From Paenibacillus shirakamiensis (GTDB lineage: Bacteria > Bacillota > Bacilli > Paenibacillales > Paenibacillaceae), in contig NZ_JAGGLD010000003.1 in NCBI RefSeq assembly GCF_017874255.1, positions 62,001-126,000 of the forward strand: a stretch of 64,000 nt of DNA, in the 5' to 3' direction. Both the position numbers and the translations under genes were made by a program. Positions within the stretch are counted from its first letter, which is position 1, and every line of letters starts with the position of its first letter. The notes beneath the pieces are model-generated. The model had not been told where the DNA came from. It searched no databases and saw nothing but the letters and a program-made list of their open reading frames with translations. Positions 53,872 through 63,167 of this stretch are shown here, piece after piece.

Positions 53872-56800
53872 TCACCCCACCTCCCCTCCTACTAGTATTT
53901 TCCATCTGGATTTAATCTTCTGGACCCAGCTATTTTGTTGATGATCGCCATCATACGGGACAGCAACTTTAATTTTGATATATTTTCTCTTGATATAGTA
54001 GCCTTGTCCTGCTGATAGCACAGGGACTTCTCCACTTGTCATTGAACCTTCACTCATAGGAATTCTGAAATAAGATAGATCGTTGGCATCTCGGCTTCCT
54101 AACAAAAACCCACTGTGCCCATTTCTAATTTCCGTAAACCACTCGACACCGAAAGTTGGAAAATCCGTCGGAATTCCAGAAACAATAACATGAATTCTAT
54201 ACTCTCTGGCCTTGCGAATGGTCTGATTGAGTTTGTCCTTCAATGCAAAATCTTGAAGTTGTCTTGCAAAAACGTCAGCATCATCAATTACCAATAATTT
54301 TACAGGTTGACGCAGCTTGCCTTCAGCATTCGTTAGTAAAGACATCGGACGAACTAAATTTTCAAGCAGTTCCAGTAGATTGCGCTCGCCAGATGAATAG
54401 CCTCTAATATGGGGTAGATCAGACAATTTGCTCAGCGCATCACTGCCTTGTCTACCATCAACCGTAAATATTTGCAGTTCTTCAGGCGACATGCTCCACG
54501 CCAAAGATAGAATCCAACTAGTTAATAATGTTGATTTCCCACCTTCTAGGGGAGAACCCACAATAAAATGAGGTCCAGACTGTAGAGAAACTTCAAAAGG
54601 TTCCAGATCCTCCGTCTGAATTCCAAGCTGTGCACTACCAAGTTCATCTTGATTCCTGTTCATAGATAACAATTCATGAAGAAAGACCTTTTCTGGTAAA
54701 GGGCGGATTTCATCCGGCCGCCTACCGTTCCATAATGCATCCAGATGCTGGATCTGATCTCGTAAAATGGCATATCGTTTTAGCTCATCTGGCCCTGATG
54801 CCGGAAGTGCCGTCTGAAATTCTAATACTTTGGCATGATGTTTCACAAAACCGCGTCCAGGTGGTAGTTGTGGCTCTGCTGTTGAAGGCAAGCGACCCAT
54901 GACAAAATGATATTCACTGGGATCTGCCAACTGAAATACGATGGATCGTGGAATACTACTTCTCATTTTTTCAGGCATGTCTCCGAGACGATGCGTAGTA
55001 ATAAGAAAATGAATACCTATGCTTGCGCCTTCTCGCAGCAAAATTTCAAGCGATTCATTTTCCGCAGGAAAGGACGAACGGAACATATAATATCCATCCA
55101 GCACAATAAGAAGCTCGGGTAGTGTTGAATCCGTCATTTGTCTATACTCAGTAAGCGTCTTAACTCCATGTAGAGCCATAGACTGTCTTCTCTCGGTCAA
55201 AACGCGCATGACGAACCGGAATAGACGCTTCATCCGATCTTCATCATTGGGATCAATGATATCGCCAATCTGAGGTAAATCTTTGAAATCCTTCATTGTT
55301 CTACCCATATCGATGATATAGCCATGCCATTGATCAGGAGAATAACGCTGAGCTAGCGACATGAGGACGGTATGGACGAACGTGCTTTTGCCTGAACCCG
55401 GCATGCCATACAGAATGAGATGTCCTTCATTAAGGGATACAGCTAATTTCTCTTGATTCTGTTCTGCAACGTTATCAAGAAGACCCACCCAAGCATGAAG
55501 CTCTGTTGGATCTTCAACATACGGTTCGTGTAGGGTGTCAACAATCGGATCAATCATATCGGGTAATGGCTCTAGCCAAGGCCCTTGAAGACGCTCCACC
55601 TGAAGAGACTTGGCATGTTCGTTTACGCACTCTATAAGAATTTGCAGTTGTTTGACCACGGAGGTAGCCATATCGGCTTCTTCTTCCCTATCTAGGTAAG
55701 GGATTCGTTCGCCACTAAGCAGAACTCTAGAAATTTGAATAGTTCCAGGGTTCTGATCTCGTTCGACGTAAGGTGCTCCACTCCAAGCAAACTGTACTTC
55801 TTCGAATACTTCACTACTTCCTACTTGAAAATAACCACGACCCGACTTATTAATCCATGCCGCATCAGGAAGTTTGATCATATCTCGGCTATCCGCTTCG
55901 CTCTCAACCCGCAGGCAAATACGAAATCTAGCATTGCTCCAGATCTTGTCATCTACGACTCCAGCAGGTTTTTGCGTAGCTAATATGAGATGAAGTCCTA
56001 GGGTTCTTCCAATAGAAGCAATACTTACTAATTCATCCATGAATTGAGGATGATCCCTTTTAAGTTCCGCAAACTCATCAATAATCACAACTAAATGAGG
56101 AAGAGGTTCAGGATTAGCAAGTTGATAATATTCATCGATATGTTGCAGATTTCCAGCTTCTTTCAGGATGCGTTGGCGTCTCACAAGTTCTGCTCTGAGC
56201 GAAATTTTGGCACGGTCCATAACCTGTTGATCCAGATTTGTAATAGAACCCATGACATGGGGAAGTAATCCGAACGTATTGGACATCCCCCCACCTTTAT
56301 AATCGATTAACAAAAAGGTAAGATCATGGGGATGATATTCTAATGCGAGCGTAATAATGAGTGATTGTAGTAGTTCGCTTTTTCCTGAGCCTGTCGTCCC
56401 AGCAATCAAGCCGTGCGGGCCATGACCTTGACGCTCCATTTTGTCATGAAGATTCAGTATCATGGTTTTCCCACCTGAGCGAATACCAACAGGTATGGGC
56501 AAAGTTAAAGGGAAGCGATTGCGATCCCATGTCGTCTTTACATCCCAATCGTCCAGCCCCCTCATACCTAGAAGATCCATGAGCGGTAAGCTTAACGGCA
56601 ATTCTCCGAAAGCTGTTCGTTTTAATTGAATAGGAGCTAGATTCCTAGCTAAAATCTCTATCTGCTCTCGGCTGATTGCGTCGGGTTCAAACTCACATTG
56701 AAGCGAAGAACCGTCTTCCTTTTTATAATAATAAGAAGTTTGGTCTTCCTTGCAATCTACAATTAGTCTGCATTGTCTAGGTAAATTCTCTGTAGAGTCT

Positions 56801-57852
56801 GCCATAATAAATGTAAATGAATTCGATTCATAAGACTGATCCATCAGGAGAGAATATAACGATTCATCCTCTATGCCTTGCGTATACGTTAAGACAGTAA
56901 CCAAGCTTAAGGTTCTCTGTAAGGGCTCAGATCCATCGCGCTGATTAGCTCTTGGGTGCAACTGATCATATAAAGTCTCTGCAAGAGCCCTTCCCTCTGC
57001 ACGTGTACCAGCGACATAACGTTGATCTTTTTCTTCATTCCATGTATGGGGGAACCAACGAATCCATTGCCAAGCATCAGCAGTCTGAGGTTCATAAAAT
57101 GCAGCTAACTTTACTTCATTAGGGGCATGACTTGCGGTAAGTTGGGTCAGTATCACCCTCATCATATTTGCAGTTAACTCCGCAGAACCTACAACCCCCA
57201 CAATTCTTGCTTCATGTACAGGTAAAGTCACAGGGCAAAGTGGTACAGAACGAAACTCAGATCTGAGTAACTCCCCTTCGGACAATAATAGATCTTCGCT
57301 ATACCCTTCTTGCTGGGCACTTTTTACCTCAACATGAAAGGGAACAGAGCCTGTCCCTACACGCAGTTCTAAGAAATCTGAATCTTTAGGTGAACGCTCC
57401 CATAAGGAAGGGTAAGGAACACTAGCAACCTCCATCCACTCATGCGGGGAACAATGAATAGATGTCATCACACTTCGCTGATTTTCTGCATTTTGCTGAA
57501 ATTCCTTGCGATATTTCTCAAGTAATTCTTGATATTTCAAAATTCTTTCTTGCGTACTATTTACAAATTCACGCTTGGTGCCGATATAATGAACCAGTGG
57601 ATAAATGTAGGAGATCAGAACTAGTAAAGTGGTAAGGATTTCATAGATTACATAATGACCCTGCGCTACTTTTCCAGATATACTCATATAGATAAAAAAA
57701 GAAACCGCCATCATAGTCATTAAAGCCGGCAGAATAAAGTTTATCGAGGATACTTGAGGCTTATTCGGCTCTGCAGGTGGCTTCATCATTTCGATCTGAA
57801 TAGGCTCTAATGAAGGAATGATTCTGGGAGATCTTTGGTACATCTTACTCAC
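53872..57852 (-). CDS. Type VII secretion FtsK/SpoIIIE-family ATPase (EccC-like)
   Basis: 1326 residues. A short cytoplasmic start (about 1-37) leads straight to two membrane spans (about 40-85), without the N-terminal FHA domains of Firmicute EssC/YukB. Three ATPase modules follow: P-loop 1 AGTTGSGKSELL (about residue 484) with LLIDYKGGG and VVIIDEFAEL; P-loop 2 YGMPGSGKSTF (about 816); P-loop 3 GSPLEGGKSTLL (about 1100). The first has the best conserved Walker A and B. This is the motor that drives export of WXG100 proteins. It is preceded by the EsaB-like gene (40 nt) and followed without gap by the unrecognised gene. Confidence 0.93.
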   Translation of the reverse strand: MSKMYQRSPRIIPSLEPIQIEMMKPPAEPNKPQVSSINFILPALMTMMAVSFFIYMSISGKVAQGHYVIYEILTTLLVLISYIYPLVHYIGTKREFVNSTQERILKYQELLEKYRKEFQQNAENQRSVMTSIHCSPHEWMEVASVPYPSLWERSPKDSDFLELRVGTGSVPFHVEVKSAQQEGYSEDLLLSEGELLRSEFRSVPLCPVTLPVHEARIVGVVGSAELTANMMRVILTQLTASHAPNEVKLAAFYEPQTADAWQWIRWFPHTWNEEKDQRYVAGTRAEGRALAETLYDQLHPRANQRDGSEPLQRTLSLVTVLTYTQGIEDESLYSLLMDQSYESNSFTFIMADSTENLPRQCRLIVDCKEDQTSYYYKKEDGSSLQCEFEPDAISREQIEILARNLAPIQLKRTAFGELPLSLPLMDLLGMRGLDDWDVKTTWDRNRFPLTLPIPVGIRSGGKTMILNLHDKMERQGHGPHGLIAGTTGSGKSELLQSLIITLALEYHPHDLTFLLIDYKGGGMSNTFGLLPHVMGSITNLDQQVMDRAKISLRAELVRRQRILKEAGNLQHIDEYYQLANPEPLPHLVVIIDEFAELKRDHPQFMDELVSIASIGRTLGLHLILATQKPAGVVDDKIWSNARFRICLRVESEADSRDMIKLPDAAWINKSGRGYFQVGSSEVFEEVQFAWSGAPYVERDQNPGTIQISRVLLSGERIPYLDREEEADMATSVVKQLQILIECVNEHAKSLQVERLQGPWLEPLPDMIDPIVDTLHEPYVEDPTELHAWVGLLDNVAEQNQEKLAVSLNEGHLILYGMPGSGKSTFVHTVLMSLAQRYSPDQWHGYIIDMGRTMKDFKDLPQIGDIIDPNDEDRMKRLFRFVMRVLTERRQSMALHGVKTLTEYRQMTDSTLPELLIVLDGYYMFRSSFPAENESLEILLREGASIGIHFLITTHRLGDMPEKMRSSIPRSIVFQLADPSEYHFVMGRLPSTAEPQLPPGRGFVKHHAKVLEFQTALPASGPDELKRYAILRDQIQHLDALWNGRRPDEIRPLPEKVFLHELLSMNRNQDELGSAQLGIQTEDLEPFEVSLQSGPHFIVGSPLEGGKSTLLTSWILSLAWSMSPEELQIFTVDGRQGSDALSKLSDLPHIRGYSSGERNLLELLENLVRPMSLLTNAEGKLRQPVKLLVIDDADVFARQLQDFALKDKLNQTIRKAREYRIHVIVSGIPTDFPTFGVEWFTEIRNGHSGFLLGSRDANDLSYFRIPMSEGSMTSGEVPVLSAGQGYYIKRKYIKIKVAVPYDGDHQQNSWVQKIKSRWKILVGGEVG

Positions 57853-57892
57853 GTAATGAACCTCCTTACTACACGCTCACAGGATAAATGCA

Positions 57893-58171
57893 TCACTTTA
57901 CATCTTCCTTTATCGTACTATAGGTACGTTGAACCCGGATAAATCCGCCATCTTGTAGGCCACTTAGTCCCAATTCAGTATGTGCTCCGATTTCAAACCA
58001 AGCTTGATCTGGTAATCTTCCCTCAAGAATATATGGATGATTCAGATGATTAAAATGGTGCCCACTTGCATTATGTAATTCCTCTAATACCTTACCAGCC
58101 AAGCTTTTTTCGTCCACCAAAATATCGAACCAATCCGCTTCAACTCTTCCATTACACACCGTAACTATCAC
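57893..58171 (-). CDS. EsaB/YukD-like ubiquitin-fold protein of the T7SS
   Basis: 92 residues from a GTG (58169-58171); the ribosome binding site is weak (GGGG about 8 nt upstream). The pattern of strands and helix (MIVTVCNGRVEADWFDILVD, then LAGKVLEELHNASGHHF, LEGRLPDQAWFEIGAHTELG, LSGLQDGGFIRVQ) is a beta-grasp like YukD/EsaB or the N-domain of EccD. It is the first gene of the locus, as yukD is in several T7SS operons. EsaB proteins act in the cytoplasm as regulators or assembly factors. Confidence 0.75.
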   Translation of the reverse strand: MIVTVCNGRVEADWFDILVDEKSLAGKVLEELHNASGHHFNHLNHPYILEGRLPDQAWFEIGAHTELGLSGLQDGGFIRVQRTYSTIKEDVK

Positions 58172-58227
58172 AGTATTGACCCCAGCCTTTCCTCCTAGGA
58201 AATCTCTGTCTACCTCTCGTCTTTTCT

Positions 58228-58259
58228 ATCATATCATTGTTCTACTCTATATGGAGTAG
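58228..58259 (-). promoter_or_regulatory. Promoter -10 and inverted repeat in front of the T7SS locus
   Basis: A TATGAT box (58228-58233, minus strand) preceded by a perfect inverted repeat CTACTC/GAGTAG with a 6-nt centre (58242-58259), where the -35 would lie. The -35 itself is poor, which fits a promoter needing an activator or one covered by an operator. The rest of the gap 58172-58523 shows nothing else I recognise. Confidence 0.45.
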
Positions 58260-58532
58260 GTACACGACCCGATTTGTTACGTTTAGCCCATAAAAATAGG
58301 AAATATATCTTAGTTTTTGATGTAGTGAAACGAATAGTCTCAGTCAAACGTTACATTTTTATCTAGGTGAGATTCATTGCGAGGGGTTTTGGGTAAAGCA
58401 AAAAAAGAAGAAAGTAAGATCTCCTCTAGCACACTTGAAATTATTTATGGTTCCATAAGGATATCTTAAGCTAATCTTAATATTTAAAAAGTACAATACT
58501 TAATATGAAACCACTGTATAGAGGTGATAAGC

Positions 58533-58772
58533 GTGAAAATACTAATTCAATTTCAGAACCATCTTGTACCTGTTTATTTTGCAGTAGATACAAAGCAGCC
58601 TATTCAAAGAACCTTAAAATTGCTGACAAGTGCGCTTGAAAAAAAGTTCACTAGCGGTAAGCGTGCACTAAAAAAATGTCTTACTTCGTTAATAAGCATT
58701 GAAATTGACGGTTCCGAAGCCATTCTTCACAGCAAGAGTGAATTTGATTCCTTGGCTCTTTCTCTCTACTAA
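58533..58772 (+). CDS. Small protein of unknown function, possibly ubiquitin-fold
   Basis: 79 residues from the GTG at 58533 (VKILIQFQNHLVPVYF), 6 nt after AGAGGTG; an earlier GTG at 58524 is part of that site. Predicted pattern: two strands (KILIQF, VPVYFAVD), one long amphipathic helix (IQRTLKLLTSALEKKF), a basic stretch and further strands (ISIEIDGSEAILHS). This order could be a beta-grasp related to YukD/EsaB, but similarity is not clear. It is divergent from the secretion locus. No homologue recognised. Confidence 0.5.
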   Translation: MKILIQFQNHLVPVYFAVDTKQPIQRTLKLLTSALEKKFTSGKRALKKCLTSLISIEIDGSEAILHSKSEFDSLALSLY

Positions 58773-58818
58773 ATACAACCATGTTCTAACAAAAAAAGAG
58801 GTCCATAGTAATCAGCGG

Positions 58819-58956
58819 TTAACCCGCGATTCTGTGGGCTTCTTCTTCATACCATGCCTTTTCGATCCTTATGAGAAATAGCGAAAGCAAATTTTCTCGT
58901 AGACTCTCCTCATCACAACGTGCCAATTTGGTTAGAATGAATCGATCAATAGCCAT
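58819..58956 (-). CDS. Small hypothetical protein (45 residues)
   Basis: Reads MAIDRFILTKLARCDEESLR, continues with LLSLFLIRIEKAWYEEEA and ends in HRIAG. GAGAGGGTG lies about 8 nt before the ATG at 58954-58956. One or two amphipathic helices with mixed charge. The good ribosome binding site is the main support; it could be a small regulatory or envelope peptide, or chance. Between it and the acetyltransferase remnant (58957-59109) I see only short frames. Confidence 0.4.
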   Translation of the reverse strand: MAIDRFILTKLARCDEESLRENLLSLFLIRIEKAWYEEEAHRIAG

Positions 58957-59109
58957 GTACTGCACACCCTCTCATTTAATAGAGTTCCAGTATTTGTTAT
59001 ATAACCGTTTCAATATTTTTCAAACGTCATGTCTTCGAAATGGTTCCGAGGCTGCTGAAAAATACGCCTGCATTTTTTCCCATTGAAATTTCTCTGCACT
59101 CCCCCTCTC

Positions 59110-59301
59110 CTAATTGTGAACCGTATCCGCATCTGTAGAGACTCTATAGGTATAACTATATTTACATTTAAAACCTAAGCTTTCATACAATGCTGTGGCT
59201 CCCTTGTTATTTTGACCGCTAGCAAGAAAGCTTAATCCCTCCTCATCAATTCTTTTCCACAATATACTAATAAATCCCTTAATCTGCAATGGCTATAAGA
59301 T
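59110..59301 (-). pseudogene. Remnant of a GNAT acetyltransferase (C-terminal part)
   Basis: On the minus strand an open stretch of ~60 codons ends at TAG (59110-59112). It reads LSFLASGQNNKGATALYESL and then GFKCKYSYTYRVS, the classical C-terminal acetyl-CoA-site end of GNAT enzymes (N-x-x-A-x-x-L-Y-x-x-x-G-F). An in-frame TAG lies upstream near 59302, and no N-terminal half is visible, so the gene is broken. It lies in the degenerate gap between the small ORFs and the esterase. Confidence 0.65.
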
Positions 59302-59378
59302 TAGAGAATGTCTATAATAAGTTTTTGATAATAGATTAATCTAATCGATAGTTTTGTTATGTGAAGGAGTGTTCAATA

Positions 59379-60155
59379 ATGGCTTTAATGCAGTGCAAAT
59401 TTCACTCCCAAGTGCTGGGCTTAAATACCTCTATGACTGTTATACTGCCTGAACCTGCAGGTGCCCAGATTGGAATGCCTGTACACAATCGTAAAGGGAA
59501 TCTACCCACTTTATATCTTCTGCACGGTTTGTCGGATGATGATTCCACGTGGATCCGTAGAAGTTCTATTGAACGTTATGTAGCCCAGATGGGCATTGCA
59601 GTCGTCATGCCTCAAGTCTTCCGTAGCTTCTATACGGATATGGCCTATGGAGGAAAGTACTGGACGTTCATTAGTGAAGAATTACCTGTCATTGCGAGAT
59701 CCTTTTTCCCTTTATCCGAGGCTAGAGAAGATCAATTTGTTGCAGGACTTTCTATGGGAGGATATGGGGCATTCAAATTAGCTCTTCGTCACCCAGATCG
59801 CTATGCAGCCGCAGCCAGCTTATCAGGCTCCTTAGAGATTGAATTCATACGTGATCGCGAGCCCGAGCTATACCATCAAATTTTTGGAGACCACGCAGTG
59901 CTTGGTACGGACAATGATTTGTTCTACTTATTAGATCAATTAGGACAAGCCAAGAAGGTGCCTCAACTGTATCAAGCCTGTGGTACCGAAGATTTTTTAT
60001 ACCAGAGCAATACTAATTTCCGTGATCATGCTAGACAATACAACTTAAATCTTACTTATTGCGAAGGCTCTGGAGAACATAATTGGGAATATTGGGACAC
60101 GCAGATTCAAGAGGTACTTCGTTGGCTACCTATACGCAGTGTTTCCACCCTCTAA
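59379..60155 (+). CDS. Alpha/beta-hydrolase esterase (tributyrin/S-formylglutathione-hydrolase-like)
   Basis: 258 residues from the ATG at 59379 ([14 protein letters not shown]), with AAGGAGTG upstream. Alpha/beta-hydrolase of the esterase-D type: [18 protein letters not shown] (oxyanion region), GLSMGGYGA with the nucleophile Ser, Asp in ACGTEDFLY and His in GEHNWEYWD. The family includes EstA-type tributyrin esterases and S-formylglutathione hydrolases; the cell's thiol is probably bacillithiol, so an esterase role on small acyl esters is likelier. No signal peptide. Own terminator downstream. Confidence 0.9.
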   Translation: MALMQCKFHSQVLGLNTSMTVILPEPAGAQIGMPVHNRKGNLPTLYLLHGLSDDDSTWIRRSSIERYVAQMGIAVVMPQVFRSFYTDMAYGGKYWTFISEELPVIARSFFPLSEAREDQFVAGLSMGGYGAFKLALRHPDRYAAAASLSGSLEIEFIRDREPELYHQIFGDHAVLGTDNDLFYLLDQLGQAKKVPQLYQACGTEDFLYQSNTNFRDHARQYNLNLTYCEGSGEHNWEYWDTQIQEVLRWLPIRSVSTL

Positions 60156-60170
60156 ACTAAAAAAAAACGC

Positions 60171-60209
60171 AAAAAAGGTGGATCAGATTCCTCTGATTTC
60201 ACCTTTTTC
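60171..60209 (+). terminator. Terminator after the esterase
   Basis: AAAAAAGGTG and ATCAGA on the left pair with TCTGAT and CACCTTTTT on the right with small bulges and a 4-nt loop. T5 on the plus strand; an A-run in front lets it work for the convergent gene too. Confidence 0.8.
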
Positions 60210-60254
60210 TCCGTAAAATAACTTATACCTTTAGTTACACAAGCTCTCATTGCG

Positions 60255-60758
60255 CTAAAATTCTAATATCATCACAGATGAATCTTCCTTGGATGACCTT
60301 CCTGTCGCTCCCGGACGATGGGTAAGCATAAGTTCCTGCTCTGTCACATAGAGAGGAATTGTGGGCACTTCCCTCAAATAGTTCTCGCGTACTAAGCGAT
60401 AACAATCCACTTCATATTCTGTCGAATTCTCCACTAAAGGAAGTTGCCCTGTAGTATTGACATAATCATCAACAGCTACTTGAACCGTGTCCAAATAGTG
60501 AGGAATATGACGTTCATGTTCAGGGAAAATCTCATACGTCTCCCTAGAAAGATAAAATTTTTGCTCACTTTGTCCGCCTAGATAGCGTTGTAAACGACTG
60601 AGGTCTAGACTTCCATCTTGTTGTCTAAGAGACATCCGATTTATGGGTGCTGGCATCTCATCTTCGTATTTCATTACCGCTCTTCGTATATCTTCGATCG
60701 TCGCCTCAATATAAGGAAGACTCTGTGGATTACGACGCTTCGTTTTCCAAAATAGCAT
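60255..60758 (-). CDS. Hypothetical protein, conserved-looking
   Basis: 167 residues, soluble, no membrane span or signal peptide. It starts with a basic MLFWKTKRRNPQ and has PYIEATIEDIRRAVMKYEDE, PHYLDTVQVAVDDYVNTTGQ and FYLSRETYEIFPEHER. The last part is a Ser-rich tail ending in VMILEF. I do not recognise the family. The gene is monocistronic, convergent with the esterase; its ATG (60756-60758) has AAGGGAGG about 9 nt upstream. Confidence 0.7.
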   Translation of the reverse strand: MLFWKTKRRNPQSLPYIEATIEDIRRAVMKYEDEMPAPINRMSLRQQDGSLDLSRLQRYLGGQSEQKFYLSRETYEIFPEHERHIPHYLDTVQVAVDDYVNTTGQLPLVENSTEYEVDCYRLVRENYLREVPTIPLYVTEQELMLTHRPGATGRSSKEDSSVMILEF

Positions 60759-60858
60759 AGTAGTTTCCTCCCTTCTGATCTTGATTCAAGGGTTGTTCAG
60801 GAAGCGCTTACACTACTATTGTATCCTTTATTTCTTTTTTTGAACATCCTTGTAAAAA

Positions 60859-61455
60859 TTAATTTAGCAAGGTCCATTGGGCCCACATTTCTGTCGGGTT
60901 CAGTTCGTATTTGTCCTCTTGACGGTACATGAACTGATGCATGATGAGCTCTCTACGTAGAGTAGCAAAATCAGCATGATAGGGCCGAATATAATCGTTG
61001 ATTTCACGTTCTGTATAAGATCTGCCCTTCTCTAAATCCTTAATCATGTATTCTAGAACTATTAATTTTTTCTTCAACTGAGATGGAATTTGTCGAATCC
61101 CCCCATCCTTAGCGATAAAATTGCGCAACACTGAATCACGGAAGCTTTCTTCTGTTGCATGCATTATACTCGTTCTCTCCTCTTGTTCCAAAATAAAAGT
61201 TAGGCTTGCCTTCCCAAATATTCGAATGACTTCTTCATTTACTGAAAAAAATACCGTATTTCTCTCTCTGCGTTCCTTGAGGATAGAAGCTTCGCGTAAC
61301 TTAGCTGTATGGTGAGTAATCGTAGGTTGAGAAAGCGTTAACTTATCCGCTAGTTCCAGTCCGCTCGCTTCACCTTTAGATAAAATCATAAGCATACGTA
61401 ATCGTGTGGGATCTCCAAGAGCTTTGTGATAAGCTACTAATTTTTCTAATTGCAT
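60859..61455 (-). CDS. ArsR-type transcriptional regulator with DUF2087 domain
   Basis: 198 residues. N-terminal winged helix (about 1-85): VAYHKALGDPTRLRMLMILS, GLELADKLTLSQPTITHHTA, then ILKERRERNTVFFSVNEEV. The C-terminal DUF2087 domain (about 110-190) has FIAKDGGIRQIPSQLKKKLI, GRSYTEREINDYIRPYHADF and LRRELIMHQFMYRQED. The metal-binding ELCVCD motif of classical ArsR is absent, so the signal is something else. It is divergent from ypdA across a 188-nt gap with an operator candidate at 61485-61504, so it may control that gene or itself. Confidence 0.88.
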   Translation of the reverse strand: MQLEKLVAYHKALGDPTRLRMLMILSKGEASGLELADKLTLSQPTITHHTAKLREASILKERRERNTVFFSVNEEVIRIFGKASLTFILEQEERTSIMHATEESFRDSVLRNFIAKDGGIRQIPSQLKKKLIVLEYMIKDLEKGRSYTEREINDYIRPYHADFATLRRELIMHQFMYRQEDKYELNPTEMWAQWTLLN

Positions 61456-61484
61456 GAAGACACTTCCTTGCTAGGTAATTTATT

Positions 61485-61504
61485 AATTAGACAATTAACT
61501 AATT
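61485..61504. promoter_or_regulatory. Operator candidate between arsR-like and ypdA genes
   Basis: AATTAG and CTAATT arms with an 8-nt centre, within a very AT-rich stretch (61480-61545) containing more TCTAAT motifs. It lies 30 nt upstream of the regulator's start; ArsR proteins commonly bind imperfect repeats of this size. Confidence 0.45.
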
Positions 61505-61643
61505 ATATAATAATCTAATTGTATATTATTCTAATCATTAATAGCCGTCAATAGTGGAAATGGTCGTTCAATTCCTGTAGAATTAGAATGTTTCCCTAAA
61601 GAGTTGCACATAGTTGCACGTACAAATAAAGGAGGATTAACCT

Positions 61644-62648
61644 ATGGAAGAAGTAATCATTATTGGTGCCGGGCCTTGCGGGTTGTCCGCTGCCATTGAA
61701 TGCCAACGTCAAGGCATCCAGACTAGAATTATTGAGAAGCATAATTTGGTTCACTCCATCTATTTATATCCAACCCATATGCAATTTTTTAGCACACCAG
61801 AAATGCTTGAGATTGGTAATATACCTTTTATTACGCCCAACGATAAGCCCTTCCGTTATGAAGCACTCGCTTATTATCGAAGAGTAGCTGCTCATTATAA
61901 TCTGAAGATTCAAGTATACGAAGAAGCTCTCTCTATTGATCGCCAGGCTGATGGCAGCTTCATCGTACATACTCGTACTTCAGCTCGGGCAACTCATGCG
62001 TACCCGACCCGCCAAGTTATTCTCTCATCGGGTTATTTCGACCATCCCAACATCATAGGGATTCCTGGCGAAGAGACAGAGAAAGTAACCCACTATTTCC
62101 GGGAAGCACATCCCTATACGGGCATGAAAGTGACTATTATCGGGGGAAGCAACTCGGCTGTAGATGCTGCGATGGAACTTCTTCGCGTAGGTGCTGAAAT
62201 TACGATGGTCTATCGAGGAGCTGACTTGTCCAGTAATATTAAACCCTGGGTTAGACCTTTATTCGATGGGATGATTACGAAAGGAAAAATTGATATGCGC
62301 ATCGGATCACGGGTCATTGATATTCTTCCCGACCGAGTGCTTATTGAGAACATAGAGGATCAATCCATTGAGGAAGTAGAGAACGATTTCGTGCTAGCTT
62401 TGACCGGTTTTAGACCTGATCGCAAATTACTCGCCACTGCAGGAGTAGAAATGTCAGAAGACATGGATAAGCCTGTATTCAATCCTCTTACGATGGAGAG
62501 CAATATCCCCGGACTTTATGTCGCAGGAGTAGTAGCTTCCGGCAGAAATGCCAATGAAGTATTTATAGAAAGCGGTAGAAATCATGGTAATTTAATTGCC
62601 AGCCATATTGTAAGCAGAGGGCAGAAGGAATCATATGAATCAAATTGA
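61644..62648 (+). CDS. ypdA: YpdA-family bacillithiol disulfide reductase
   Basis: 334 residues with two nucleotide-binding domains. FAD site at the N-terminus: [20 protein letters not shown], where the Cys (residue 12) is the conserved YpdA cysteine. NADPH site: [21 protein letters not shown] late [20 protein letters not shown] is the second FAD contact. YpdA (Bdr) reduces oxidised bacillithiol with NADPH, so its presence suggests a bacillithiol-making Firmicute. AAAGGAGG lies upstream of the ATG at 61644. Its end overlaps the DUF441 gene by 14 nt, so both are cotranscribed. Confidence 0.92.
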   Translation: MEEVIIIGAGPCGLSAAIECQRQGIQTRIIEKHNLVHSIYLYPTHMQFFSTPEMLEIGNIPFITPNDKPFRYEALAYYRRVAAHYNLKIQVYEEALSIDRQADGSFIVHTRTSARATHAYPTRQVILSSGYFDHPNIIGIPGEETEKVTHYFREAHPYTGMKVTIIGGSNSAVDAAMELLRVGAEITMVYRGADLSSNIKPWVRPLFDGMITKGKIDMRIGSRVIDILPDRVLIENIEDQSIEEVENDFVLALTGFRPDRKLLATAGVEMSEDMDKPVFNPLTMESNIPGLYVAGVVASGRNANEVFIESGRNHGNLIASHIVSRGQKESYESN

Positions 62649-63090
62649 CGTTACCTCTTTAATTTTGCTTCTCATGGCGGGTTTGGGTATTCTAAGTAGC
62701 AACATGCCCATCACGGTAGCTATGATTTCCCTGCTCTTACTACGAGTGACCAAAATGCAAATGGTGTTCCCTTGGTTAGACAGGTATGGACTCACCTTGG
62801 GAATCATTATCCTTACAATAGGCGTTATGTCTCCATTAGCTAGCGGTAGAATCTCCCCACAGCTTCTGTGGGAATCTTTCTTCCACTGGAAATCACTCGT
62901 TGCTATAGGAATCGGAATTTTCGTCGCTTACTTAGGGGGAAGAGGGGCCTTTCTTATGACGAGCCAGCCTACCATTGTAGCGGGCCTTCTCATCGGTACG
63001 GTTCTAGGCGTCGCTTTCTTTAAAGGTGTGCCTGTTGGACCCTTAATTGCTGCTGGCCTTCTTTCTCTTCTCATTGGAGGAAAGGGCTGA
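62635..63090 (+). CDS. DUF441 family membrane protein
   Basis: 151 residues with four or five membrane spans: [60 protein letters not shown], and near the end [16 protein letters not shown]. Repeating glycine-rich segments are typical of the YeaL/DUF441 family, whose function is unknown. It starts inside the 3' end of ypdA (overlap 62635-62648), with AGAAGG as ribosome binding site, and so depends on ypdA expression. Confidence 0.88.
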   Translation: MNQIDVTSLILLLMAGLGILSSNMPITVAMISLLLLRVTKMQMVFPWLDRYGLTLGIIILTIGVMSPLASGRISPQLLWESFFHWKSLVAIGIGIFVAYLGGRGAFLMTSQPTIVAGLLIGTVLGVAFFKGVPVGPLIAAGLLSLLIGGKG

Positions 63091-63167
63091 CTTGCTGTGG
63101 TATCTGGTATCAGAAATCAAACTCACCAATGTATCTGATCACGCTTCTGACTTGCTGAAATATGTAC

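Noticed and set aside
48247-58171. Horizontally acquired island with mobile elements
   Set aside because: No transposase, integrase, tRNA or flanking direct repeats are visible and base composition looks like the neighbours by eye; no computation was done.
58957-59109. Short minus-strand frame reading SAEKFQWEKMQAYFSAASEP after the acetyltransferase remnant
   Set aside because: In the same frame directly after the stop but with no start signal and only ~25 codons; probably more decayed sequence.
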